Positions 1-7,270 of a DNA stretch of 23,207 bases are shown piece by piece. The first letter of the stretch is position 1. Every line of letters begins with the position of its first letter. Source of the DNA: Magnetococcales bacterium (GTDB lineage: Bacteria; Pseudomonadota; Magnetococcia; Magnetococcales; UBA8363); contig JADFYU010000037.1 of assembly GCA_015232865.1 (NCBI GenBank), forward strand, positions 1 to 23,207, in the 5' to 3' direction. The notes below the pieces were generated by a model. It worked only from the letters and a program-made list of their open reading frames with translations. It had not been told where the DNA came from and did not search any database. A program made the position numbers and the translations under genes.

Positions 1-133
1 AATGGCAATGCCCTGTGGATAAAAAAGCCCTTGCCTGTTAAAAAGTAGTTTGACAGCCAAGACAGTTGCTGCACCCTTAATAGAAAAAGCTGTTTTGAAT
101 TGTGCAATTTTGGTTTGGAACCATATATGTGGG

Positions 134-652
134 CTAAAAGGGAATATCGTCGTCAAAATCCGGCGCGGGCGCATCCGCTTGATGGGGCTGGGCGGCCGGT
201 TGCGGGGAGGAGGCGGCCGGTTGGGAGTAGCCTCTTTGCTGGGGCTGTCCGCCATAACCGGATGAGGCCGGTTGTTGGTAACCGCCCTCCTCGGTCTGTG
301 ATCGGCCACCACCGTCCAACATGATCATCTGGCCCTCAAAGGGGTTGATCACCACCTCGGTGGTATATTTGTCCACCCCCTGATTATCGGTCCATTTGCG
401 GGTTTGCAGTTTGCCTTCCAAAAACAATTTGCTGCCCTTGTGAACATATTGCTGGATAATTTCGGCCAACTTACCAAAAACAACGACCCGGTGCCACTCG
501 GTACGCTCCTGTTTTTGCCCCTGTTTATCCTTCCAATTGTCCGTGGTGGCAATGGAAAAACTGGCGATGGGTCGGCCATCCTGGGTAAAACGAATCTCCG
601 GCTCCAGACCGACATTGCCAATCAGTTGAACCTTGTTAAGTGACCTAGACAT
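134..652 (-). CDS. ssb: Single-stranded DNA-binding protein SSB
   Basis: This protein coats single-stranded DNA during replication, repair and recombination and recruits partner proteins through its C-terminal tip. The 172-residue product starts MSRSLNKVQLIGNVG and has the OB-fold signatures RPIASFSIAT and ERTEWHRVVVFGKLAE in its first 110 residues. A Gln/Gly/Pro/Ala-rich linker follows, and the protein ends in the acidic tip DFDDDIPF that binds SSB partners. Length and layout are normal for a proteobacterial SSB. The start at 652 is chosen because AAGGAG lies at 663-668 on the minus strand and because the family begins at this Met. A 15-residue upstream extension in frame has no SSB character. 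The gene diverges from the TRAP binding-protein gene. The family call is certain. Confidence 0.97.
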   Translation of the reverse strand: MSRSLNKVQLIGNVGLEPEIRFTQDGRPIASFSIATTDNWKDKQGQKQERTEWHRVVVFGKLAEIIQQYVHKGSKLFLEGKLQTRKWTDNQGVDKYTTEVVINPFEGQMIMLDGGGRSQTEEGGYQQPASSGYGGQPQQRGYSQPAASSPQPAAQPHQADAPAPDFDDDIPF

Positions 653-672
653 AATTCTATTCTCCTTATGAA

Positions 673-690
673 GCGGAAAAAAGGTTCCGC
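673..690 (-). promoter_or_regulatory. Stem-loop in the ssb leader
   Basis: A perfect 6-bp inverted repeat, GCGGAA / TTCCGC with a 6-base spacer, ends four bases before the ssb ribosome-binding site (AAGGAG, 663-668). In the ssb mRNA it would form a short hairpin just upstream of the Shine-Dalgarno sequence. Whether it affects translation cannot be told from sequence. Confidence 0.35.
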
Positions 691-742
691 ATGGCATATC
701 AATTCTAGTAAGATCGGGAAACGACTACGGTTTCGCAGTGTG

Positions 743-767
743 GCATGAAAAATGGATTCGTTCATGC
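743..767. repeat. Inverted repeat, possible operator between ssb and the TRAP gene
   Basis: The arms GCATGAA and TTCATGC (7 bp, perfect) are separated by 11 bases, so the arm centres lie 18 bases apart. That geometry suits a dimeric DNA-binding protein. The repeat sits in the middle of the divergent spacer, upstream of the TATAAT-containing dyad. No known regulator was recognised. Confidence 0.35.
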
Positions 768-786
768 TGGTTTTATCTGTTTTACT

Positions 787-869
787 TAATCCGGTATAAT
801 CCGAATGCGTCGGATTATAAGTCCTCTTTGCATGGTGCCTGTTTTCAACAACCGAATCTAGGATTATAA
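787..869 (+). promoter_or_regulatory. Promoter with TATAAT dyad and TAATCC repeat array
   Basis: A perfect inverted repeat TATAATCCGA / TCGGATTATA lies at 795-804 and 810-819 with a 5-base loop. Its left arm contains an exact -10 consensus, TATAAT (795-800); a -35 element is not clear. The core TAATCC occurs at 787-792 and 797-802, exactly 10 bases apart, and inverted (GGATTA) at 812-817 and 861-866. The last copy directly precedes the TRAP start codon and its AGGA ribosome site (860-863). Overlap of a symmetric element with -10 and the expected transcription start is typical of a repressor operator. That role is an inference. Confidence 0.5.
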
Positions 870-2186
870 ATGAGTCGGCTACCCAATATGAGATTTAACC
901 TCAGACAACTTTTGCTGTCTCTTTCTCCCATTCTGTTTCTCTTCGCCAGCCCCGTCAAGGCAGAAGAGCTTCCGGCAGCCGTCCAAACAGAAGATACACA
1001 GGAAACCGCTTCTGTTCAATCGGTCATTCCCATGCGACTGACAGCCATTCACGGTGGGCAATTCGCGTATATCCAAGCCCTGGAGAGGATGGCAACCACC
1101 ATCGAGAATCAAAGCCAGGGCCGCATCAAGGTCACCCTGCTGTTAGGTGGAGAGGCCGGATCGGAGGTGGAAGCCCTGAAAGGACAGATTCATAACAGAA
1201 TCGAAGGCGGGATGACTTCGGCGGCCACTCTGGCCTTCTCTCTTCCGGCTTTTCGGTTGCTGACCCTGCCCCTGCTTTTTACCGAACCAAACCATGTAAA
1301 ACAGTTTGTCCACTCCTCTCTGGATAGCGCCATTCGGGAGACCGCTCAGGATAAACAGTTGCGGGTGCTGGGTTATGGCTCTTATGGCTTTTACGGTCTG
1401 TTGGCCTTCCAGAAGAAAGAGATTGACCCCCCCGCCAATCCCCTGGCCCTCTCGCCGGAACCCAACACCCCGAATGACGGACTGAATGCCCAAGCCCTCC
1501 CCTCCTATGTCAATCTGGCGGTACGGGCACCCAGGGACCAATGGATTGAAAATATTCATCGCGCCCTGCCCATCAAATTGGTCCAGGTGCCGGTCGCCGA
1601 TCTGCCGGAAGCCATCGAGTCGGGCTGGGTCGAGGGTATTGTCTCCACCCCCGAAACCCTGTCCAATACCCGTTATCCCTTTACGGCCTCACACTACCAT
1701 GATCTGCGTCAGCAGCATGGATGGTCGGTTTTTACCGTCAATGCCGACTGGTTTTCCGGCCTGCCGACAGATCTGCAATCCATCGTCGAACGTGCCGCCG
1801 ATCTGGCCACCAAACAGATGCTCACGGCCGCATTCAACCAGGAATATCGAGTCCGCAACCAATGGTTGGCTGCCAACTGGCCAAGAGTCGTCATCCCGGA
1901 ACCGGCAGAGTTGGAGGCCGCTTTTCGTCCTCTTTCATTCCGAACCATACATAAACTGGAACGGCTGCTGAATACTCCCAAAGCCATTGCCCGACTATGG
2001 GATGCCAACCAAAAACCGCGGTCCGAACTCTGGACGGCTCCCGATCAATTACCGATCTGGAATGAGATTCCAGCCGCTGATCAAGATCCCTCACCCCATG
2101 ATAACAACCTGACTGATCAGGAAATCCAGGAGTTGATGATGAAAAATGATCTAAACCCGACAAACGCCACGCCTGCCAAACTATGA
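870..2186 (+). CDS. TRAP-type (DctP family) periplasmic solute-binding protein, orphan and enlarged
   Basis: The first 31 residues form a signal peptide (hydrophobic run LLLSLSPILFLFASP, likely cleavage after VKA). The mature part looks like a DctP/TRAP receptor: ERMATTIENQSQGRIKV, GGEAGSEVEALKGQI and LPLLFTEPNHVKQFV are family-like stretches. NLAVRAP near residue 219 holds the arginine that usually binds the ligand carboxylate. The protein is long (438 residues against about 330 for the family). It has a Pro/Asn-rich insertion near residues 185-211 and a tail of some 60 residues ending in a polar stretch. No DctQ or DctM membrane genes are nearby, so its ligand and partner are unknown. Its stop overlaps plsY by 4 bases. 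The start has AGGA seven bases upstream. Confidence 0.85.
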   Translation: MSRLPNMRFNLRQLLLSLSPILFLFASPVKAEELPAAVQTEDTQETASVQSVIPMRLTAIHGGQFAYIQALERMATTIENQSQGRIKVTLLLGGEAGSEVEALKGQIHNRIEGGMTSAATLAFSLPAFRLLTLPLLFTEPNHVKQFVHSSLDSAIRETAQDKQLRVLGYGSYGFYGLLAFQKKEIDPPANPLALSPEPNTPNDGLNAQALPSYVNLAVRAPRDQWIENIHRALPIKLVQVPVADLPEAIESGWVEGIVSTPETLSNTRYPFTASHYHDLRQQHGWSVFTVNADWFSGLPTDLQSIVERAADLATKQMLTAAFNQEYRVRNQWLAANWPRVVIPEPAELEAAFRPLSFRTIHKLERLLNTPKAIARLWDANQKPRSELWTAPDQLPIWNEIPAADQDPSPHDNNLTDQEIQELMMKNDLNPTNATPAKL

Positions 2187-2791
2187 GTGATCCCATTGCC
2201 GTAGTGGTGGTAGTGGCCGCCTACCTGATCGGAGCCATCCCGTTTGGACTGCTGGTGGCCCGTTTTTTTGGTGCCGGCGACATCCGTCAGCAAGGGAGCG
2301 GTAACATTGGAGCGACCAACGTGTTGCGGGCCGCCGGAAAAAAAGCGGGGGCGACCGCTTTACTGCTGGACATGTTCAAAGGCGCATTGCCCCTTTTCAT
2401 CAGCATGAGCCTCTATGGGGCCAACGATCCCATCACGCTCTATTGTGCACTGGCGGCTTTTTCAGGGCATCTCTACCCGATTTATCTCGGCTTCAAGGGG
2501 GGAAAGGGGGTGGCAACCGCTTTGGGAATTTTGTTGGCCTGGGTGCCGTTGGTCGGTCTGATCACGGTTTTGCTCTGGTTGCTGGGTGCCAAACTGTTTA
2601 AAATTTCATCCCTGGCCGCACTCATCGCATTTGCTCTGCTCCCACCGATGCTCTATCTTTTTGGAGAATCCTTACCGCTCTGGGCCTCCGCTTATGTCAC
2701 ACCGCTGATTTTTTGGCGACATCGGGCCAACATCAATCGGTTGCTGCGCGGCGAGGAACCCCGAATTGGCAAAAAAAGTGAGGTGTCCTGA
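2183..2791 (+). CDS. plsY: Acyl-phosphate:glycerol-3-phosphate acyltransferase PlsY
   Basis: This inner-membrane enzyme moves an acyl group from acyl-phosphate to glycerol-3-phosphate, the first step of phospholipid synthesis. All three PlsY motifs are present. GSGNIGATNVLRAAGKKAG lies near residue 37. GHLYPIYLGFKGGKGVAT, with the phosphate-binding FKGGKG, lies near residue 95. The C-terminal RHRANINRLLRGEEP completes the set. The 202-residue length and repeated hydrophobic helices fit the family. The ATG sits in an ATGA overlap with the TRAP gene, implying coupled translation. The stop overlaps the next start by one base. Confidence 0.97.
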   Translation: MSDPIAVVVVVAAYLIGAIPFGLLVARFFGAGDIRQQGSGNIGATNVLRAAGKKAGATALLLDMFKGALPLFISMSLYGANDPITLYCALAAFSGHLYPIYLGFKGGKGVATALGILLAWVPLVGLITVLLWLLGAKLFKISSLAALIAFALLPPMLYLFGESLPLWASAYVTPLIFWRHRANINRLLRGEEPRIGKKSEVS

Positions 2792-3642
2792 TGATTCGTT
2801 TTTTTTCTCTGCTGTTGACCCTGTTTCCCCTGCTGAGTTGGGCCGGAGAACCACCACCAGCCACGGCCAAGGAACCGATCGACCGACTGTCCCAATCAAT
2901 CGACCGACGCGCTCCACGGGTGGTCATGGGGGCGCTGCCGACTGAAACCGAAGCGGGCATACCGGAGTTGACCCAGCGCATTCGTAACCGTTTGGCGCAA
3001 ACCGGTTATATTCTCAACCACCAGCCACCGGACAACTATCTGATCGGCTCTCTGGAGAAAAGAAACCTCATGGGCCGGTATGATTCGGTTCTGCTGCACA
3101 CCGAACCGGCTCCAGTCGAAAGCCGGTGGATCATCCACCGGCCCGGCCCGGCCCTGATCGACCCGAAAACTAAAGAGCACATGGGGGTTCTCTCCTTTTA
3201 TATAGGCCGGGTAAGCGGTCAACAGGCCACCCCCTCCGGCACCGTCGGACAGATAACCGATTCCGCCCGGTCCATTTTTGCCGGAGACCAACTGCTGCGC
3301 ATGGAGAGCGATCCGCCTCCACTCCAAATTCACCACACCACCCCCACCCCGATGTCCGGTCGAATATTGCACATTGAAAACGACCTGGAAATGGCCGGTT
3401 CCGATCAACTGTTTGCCGTCGGTCTCGGTCGCCGGGACCGGGCAACGGTCGGATTGATGCTGCCCATCTACTCCGCACCGGAACAGATCATCGATCCGGT
3501 CACTCAGATGCCCGTTCCTCTGCCCGGCAAATTGATTGGTCACGGCGTTTTGATTCGAATCGGTCAGAAAGCCTCCTTGGGCTTTCTGACCGATTCTATT
3601 CGTCCGATTCGCCTTGGGGACCGGATGTCAACCGCTCCATGA
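2791..3642 (+). CDS. Secreted protein related to the LysM-domain protein encoded before dprA
   Basis: A signal peptide (MIRFFSLLLTLFPLLSWAG) leads a 283-residue protein. Its middle and end resemble the C-terminal region of the LysM proteins that commonly precede dprA in proteobacteria. The recognisable parts are a segment with DPKTKEHMGVLSFYIGRV followed by IFAGDQLL, then GRILHIEND, LFAVGLGRRDRATVGLMLPI, PLPGKLIGHGVLIRIGQKAS and a final RLGDRM. No LysM repeat is visible between the signal peptide and this region; residues 30-90 look unrelated. It probably acts in the periplasm or at the cell wall, function unknown. A good ribosome site (GAGGT, 2780-2784) supports the start, and the 3' end overlaps dprA by 4 bases. 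Confidence 0.75.
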   Translation: MIRFFSLLLTLFPLLSWAGEPPPATAKEPIDRLSQSIDRRAPRVVMGALPTETEAGIPELTQRIRNRLAQTGYILNHQPPDNYLIGSLEKRNLMGRYDSVLLHTEPAPVESRWIIHRPGPALIDPKTKEHMGVLSFYIGRVSGQQATPSGTVGQITDSARSIFAGDQLLRMESDPPPLQIHHTTPTPMSGRILHIENDLEMAGSDQLFAVGLGRRDRATVGLMLPIYSAPEQIIDPVTQMPVPLPGKLIGHGVLIRIGQKASLGFLTDSIRPIRLGDRMSTAP

Positions 3643-4781
3643 ACCGGCAAACCGCCCTCGATTGGTTGCGGTTGATTCGGGTTCCCGGTTTGGGTCCGAT
3701 CGGTATCGATCGCCTGCTCCAGCATTTTGGCAAAGCTGAAGCCGTTCTGGCGGCCAACGCCAACCAGTTGGCCCAGGTACCCGGTATTCGCGCACCTCTG
3801 GTTGCCCACCTGGAGAATTTTCGCCGTCAACTCCCGGACGAACCGGCCCGGCAGGAGTTGGACCGCCTGGCCCGGATTGGCGGCCAGCTCCTGATCCGGG
3901 GCGACCAAGACTATCCAGCCATTCTCAATACCATACACGATCCGCCGCCGGTACTGTTTGTTCTAGGCGATCCCGTCCACCTGCATCATGCCCAAGCCAT
4001 CGCCGTGGTGGGAACCCGTCAGGCAAGTCGTCGGGGCATTCAATTTTCCTACCAACTGGGGCGGGATCTGGCTAGCAACGGGATTACCACCGTCAGCGGA
4101 CTGGCTCAAGGTATCGACATGGCAGCTCACGAAGGGGCGTTGGACGGTGGCGGACCGACCATCGGCGTCCTGGCAACCGGGCTGGATGTCTCCTACCCGA
4201 GCCACAGTGTTGCCTTGAAAAAAAAAATTGTCGATTGCGGCTGCCTCATTACCGAAGCCCCCCTGGGCACCCAACCCGCTCCTTATTTGTTTCCACCGCG
4301 CAATCGCATTATCAGCGGCCTGAGTCGGGGGGTGGTGGTGGTCGAAGCGGCTTTGCGTTCCGGCTCTTTGATTACGGCAAGGATGGCTTTGGAACAAGGT
4401 CGCGAGGTGTTTGCCGTCCCCGGTTCCGGGGCCAATGGTGACAGTCGATCCAAAGGGGTCAACAACCTGATCCGCCAGGGGGCGGTACTGGTGGAGGGGA
4501 TTGAAGATATTCTTCAGGAACTATCCTGGTCTTTGAGGCCAATGCCGGAAGGGTTGGAAAAAAAGAGCTATTCGGAACAAAAACAACCGCCACCGCTTTC
4601 ACCGGCTCCAGATAATCAACGATCGATTCTTGTCCAATTGGCCGACGGCCCTCTCTGTGCGGATGAGCTGGCACGAAACAGCCAATTGACAGTTGCCTCG
4701 CTTTCCCGCATCTTACTTCAGCTTGAGTTAACCGGAGTCGTGCAACGACTATCGGGAAATCGGTATGCCCTAACAAATTGA
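3639..4781 (+). CDS. dprA: DNA-processing protein DprA
   Basis: DprA binds incoming single-stranded DNA during natural transformation and loads RecA on it. The N-terminal helix-hairpin-helix part (LIRVPGLGPIGIDRLLQHFG) is followed by the Rossmann-like core. The core starts at VVGTRQASRRGI (Gly125) and continues with TVSGLAQGIDMAAHEGAL, TEAPLGTQPAPYLFPPRNRI, VVVVEAALRSGSLITARMAL and PGSGANGDSRSKGVNNLI. A winged-helix domain closes the protein (ILVQLADGPLCADEL to LSGNRYAL). At 380 residues it is full length. It overlaps the upstream gene by 4 bases and precedes topA by 48, the usual proteobacterial neighbourhood. No other competence genes are in view. Confidence 0.96.
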   Translation: MNRQTALDWLRLIRVPGLGPIGIDRLLQHFGKAEAVLAANANQLAQVPGIRAPLVAHLENFRRQLPDEPARQELDRLARIGGQLLIRGDQDYPAILNTIHDPPPVLFVLGDPVHLHHAQAIAVVGTRQASRRGIQFSYQLGRDLASNGITTVSGLAQGIDMAAHEGALDGGGPTIGVLATGLDVSYPSHSVALKKKIVDCGCLITEAPLGTQPAPYLFPPRNRIISGLSRGVVVVEAALRSGSLITARMALEQGREVFAVPGSGANGDSRSKGVNNLIRQGAVLVEGIEDILQELSWSLRPMPEGLEKKSYSEQKQPPPLSPAPDNQRSILVQLADGPLCADELARNSQLTVASLSRILLQLELTGVVQRLSGNRYALTN

Positions 4782-4829
4782 TTTTGGGCTTCATCCCTAA
4801 CCATTAACAGAACATTTGATTATATTGCC

Positions 4830-7175
4830 ATGAGCTCTATCGTTATTGTCGAGTCACCCGCTAAAGCAAAAACCATCGAAAAGTTCCTCGGTCCAGGGTT
4901 CAAGGTGGTGGCAACTTACGGTCATATTCGGGATCTGCCCAGTAAAAAGGGGTCCGTGGATACGGAAAACAATTTTGAGATGTCCTACGAGATATCCAAG
5001 CAATCGACCAAGCATGTGACCGAGTTGGCCAATTCGGTCAAGGGAGCGAAGGATATTTTACTGGCAACCGACCCGGATCGCGAGGGAGAAGCCATCTCCT
5101 GGCATGTTCTGGAGGTTCTGAAAAAAAAGCGTTTGGGCATAAAGGATATGTCGGTGCGGCGGGTCGTCTTTCATGAGATTACCAAACGGGCCATCCAGGA
5201 AGCGGTCGCCAACGCCCGTGAGATCGACATGGATATGGTCAACGCGCAACAAGCCAGACGGGCGTTGGATTATCTGGTTGGATTCACCTTAAGCCCCCTG
5301 CTCTGGAAAAAGGTGCGGCGGGGGCTTTCGGCCGGTCGGGTACAATCGGTGGCTCTGCGACTGGTCTGTGAACGAGAGGATGAAATTCAGTCGTTCACCT
5401 CTCAGGAGTATTGGTCCATTTTGGCCAATGTCAGCAAAGAGTCTGACAGCGAAGCTGCTTTTCAAGCACGGCTGGTGGTCGCCGACGGAAAAAAACTCAG
5501 TAAATTTGATATTCCCGATGAAAGACGGGCCAAGGAGTTGGTTGATGCCATTGCCGGAAAGCCCCTGGTCCTGAGCGAACTGGAGAAAAAACAGTCTCGA
5601 CGCAATCCGGCTCCACCATTCATTACCTCCAGCCTGCAACAGGAGGCCTCCCGAAAGCTGGGTTTTTCGGCTAAAAAAACCATGATGGTGGCGCAAAAAC
5701 TCTATGAAGGTATCGATATCCCCTTTGCCGACGGCCATCGGGAGGTTGTCGGACTCATCAGCTACATGCGTACCGACTCGGTCAACCTGGCTCAAGAGGC
5801 ACTTACCGGCATTCGCGCATTGATTGAATCCCGCTATGGGGCTGAATACCTACCAGGAAAACCTCGCTTTTTCAAATCGTCCGCCAAAAATGCCCAAGAG
5901 GCCCATGAAGCCATTCGTCCAACCGACGTTCAACATCTGCCGGAGCGGATCAGGGGCGCCCTGGATCGGGACCAGTTCCGCCTCTACGAACTCATCTGGA
6001 AACGGACTCTGGCCTGTCAGATGGCGGCGGCCAAGATTGATCAGGTAACGGCCACCCTGTCAGTGGACAGTTCCGACCCCAAAGCCCCCTACTCTCTGCG
6101 TGCCAACGGCTCTTTTGTCGCCTTTTCCGGCTTCATGAAGGTCTACCGGGAGAGCCAGGATGAAGTATCGCTTCAGGACCGCAACGACGACGATTCCAGC
6201 TCCATGCTGCCTCCCCTCCAGAAAGGGGAGTCCATCACCCTGAACGAGTTGTTGCCGCAGCAACATTTTACCGAACCTCCGCCCCGCTATACGGAAGCCT
6301 CCCTGGTCAAGGTCTTGGAGAGTTACGGCATTGGCCGTCCCTCCACCTATGCGCCAACCATGTCGACCATCCAAGACCGGGGCTATGTCAAACTGGATCA
6401 AAAAAAGTTCTACCCGGAAGATGTCGGCATGGTGGTCAATCGATTTTTGGTCGAACACTTTGAAAAATACGTGGACTACCATTTTACCGCCCACCTGGAG
6501 GATGACCTGGATGCCATTTCCCGTGGGGAGAAGGCCTGGATTCCTCTATTGAAGGAGTTTTGGTCTCCCTTCAAAAAGCAGATTGACGAAAAGGACAAAA
6601 CCACCTCCAAGTCCCAGGTCACGACGGAGGAGACCGACGAGCTGTGCCCGGAGTGTGGAAAAAATCTGCAAATCAAATTGGGACGTTATGGCCGGTTCAT
6701 GGCCTGTTCCAATTATCCCGAGTGTAAATTTACCCGGAATATTCTCAAAGAGGGCGAAGAGGAGAAACCCGAAGCCGAACCCGTCATGTCGGATCAAGTC
6801 TGCGAAAAATGTGGCTTGGGCATGTTGATCAAAGAGGGTCGTTTCGGAAAATATCTGGCCTGTTCCGGCTACCCGGACTGCCGCAACATTCAATCTCTGG
6901 ACAAGCCCACTGACACGGGAATCAGCTGTCCCAGCTGTGGCAAGGGAACTTTTTTGGAAAAAAAATCTCGCCGGGGCAAGGTTTTCTACTCCTGCTCGAC
7001 CTATCCCAAATGCAAGCACGCCCTCTGGAACAAGCCGGTTTTGCAGACCTGCCCCAAATGCAACGCCCCTTTTGTGACGGAAAAGATCACCAAAAAATGG
7101 GGTCTGGAGCATCTGTGCGCCAGTGAAGCCTGTGATTATCGAGAGAAAATAGCCGTGGAGGTCGAGACTGAGTAA
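4830..7175 (+). CDS. topA: DNA topoisomerase I (type IA)
   Basis: TopA relaxes negative supercoils by a single-strand break and passage. The Toprim domain opens with IVESPAKAKTIEKFLG (Glu8) and carries TDPDREGE (Asp81, Asp83, Glu85). The catalytic tyrosine is Tyr312 in LISYMRTDS. Further core motifs are GRVQSVALRLV and TEASLVKVLESYGIGRPSTYA. From Cys606 onward four C4 zinc-ribbon modules follow, the first three with a CSxYPxC-type second half and the last ending CASEACDY. The 781-residue length is normal for the shorter proteobacterial form. The start is fixed by the conserved N-terminus, yet no Shine-Dalgarno sequence precedes it. It probably belongs to the dprA transcript. Confidence 0.98.
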   Translation: MSSIVIVESPAKAKTIEKFLGPGFKVVATYGHIRDLPSKKGSVDTENNFEMSYEISKQSTKHVTELANSVKGAKDILLATDPDREGEAISWHVLEVLKKKRLGIKDMSVRRVVFHEITKRAIQEAVANAREIDMDMVNAQQARRALDYLVGFTLSPLLWKKVRRGLSAGRVQSVALRLVCEREDEIQSFTSQEYWSILANVSKESDSEAAFQARLVVADGKKLSKFDIPDERRAKELVDAIAGKPLVLSELEKKQSRRNPAPPFITSSLQQEASRKLGFSAKKTMMVAQKLYEGIDIPFADGHREVVGLISYMRTDSVNLAQEALTGIRALIESRYGAEYLPGKPRFFKSSAKNAQEAHEAIRPTDVQHLPERIRGALDRDQFRLYELIWKRTLACQMAAAKIDQVTATLSVDSSDPKAPYSLRANGSFVAFSGFMKVYRESQDEVSLQDRNDDDSSSMLPPLQKGESITLNELLPQQHFTEPPPRYTEASLVKVLESYGIGRPSTYAPTMSTIQDRGYVKLDQKKFYPEDVGMVVNRFLVEHFEKYVDYHFTAHLEDDLDAISRGEKAWIPLLKEFWSPFKKQIDEKDKTTSKSQVTTEETDELCPECGKNLQIKLGRYGRFMACSNYPECKFTRNILKEGEEEKPEAEPVMSDQVCEKCGLGMLIKEGRFGKYLACSGYPDCRNIQSLDKPTDTGISCPSCGKGTFLEKKSRRGKVFYSCSTYPKCKHALWNKPVLQTCPKCNAPFVTEKITKKWGLEHLCASEACDYREKIAVEVETE

Positions 7176-7270
7176 GGGCCGAGGAAAAAAATTGTTCGTA
7201 TCTGGTCGATTTATTTTTCGTGACGGCCAGACCATGACCGTAACCAGCCGAATTTAGGATAGGGATTAAA

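Noticed and set aside
1..133. Terminator or small gene downstream of ssb
   Set aside because: There is only a short AATTG/CAATT palindrome (98-109) without a T run on the minus strand, and the overlapping plus-strand frames run antisense into ssb.
653..697. Fifteen-residue upstream extension of SSB
   Set aside because: It has no SSB similarity and it spans the leader hairpin and the ribosome site that serve the start at 652.
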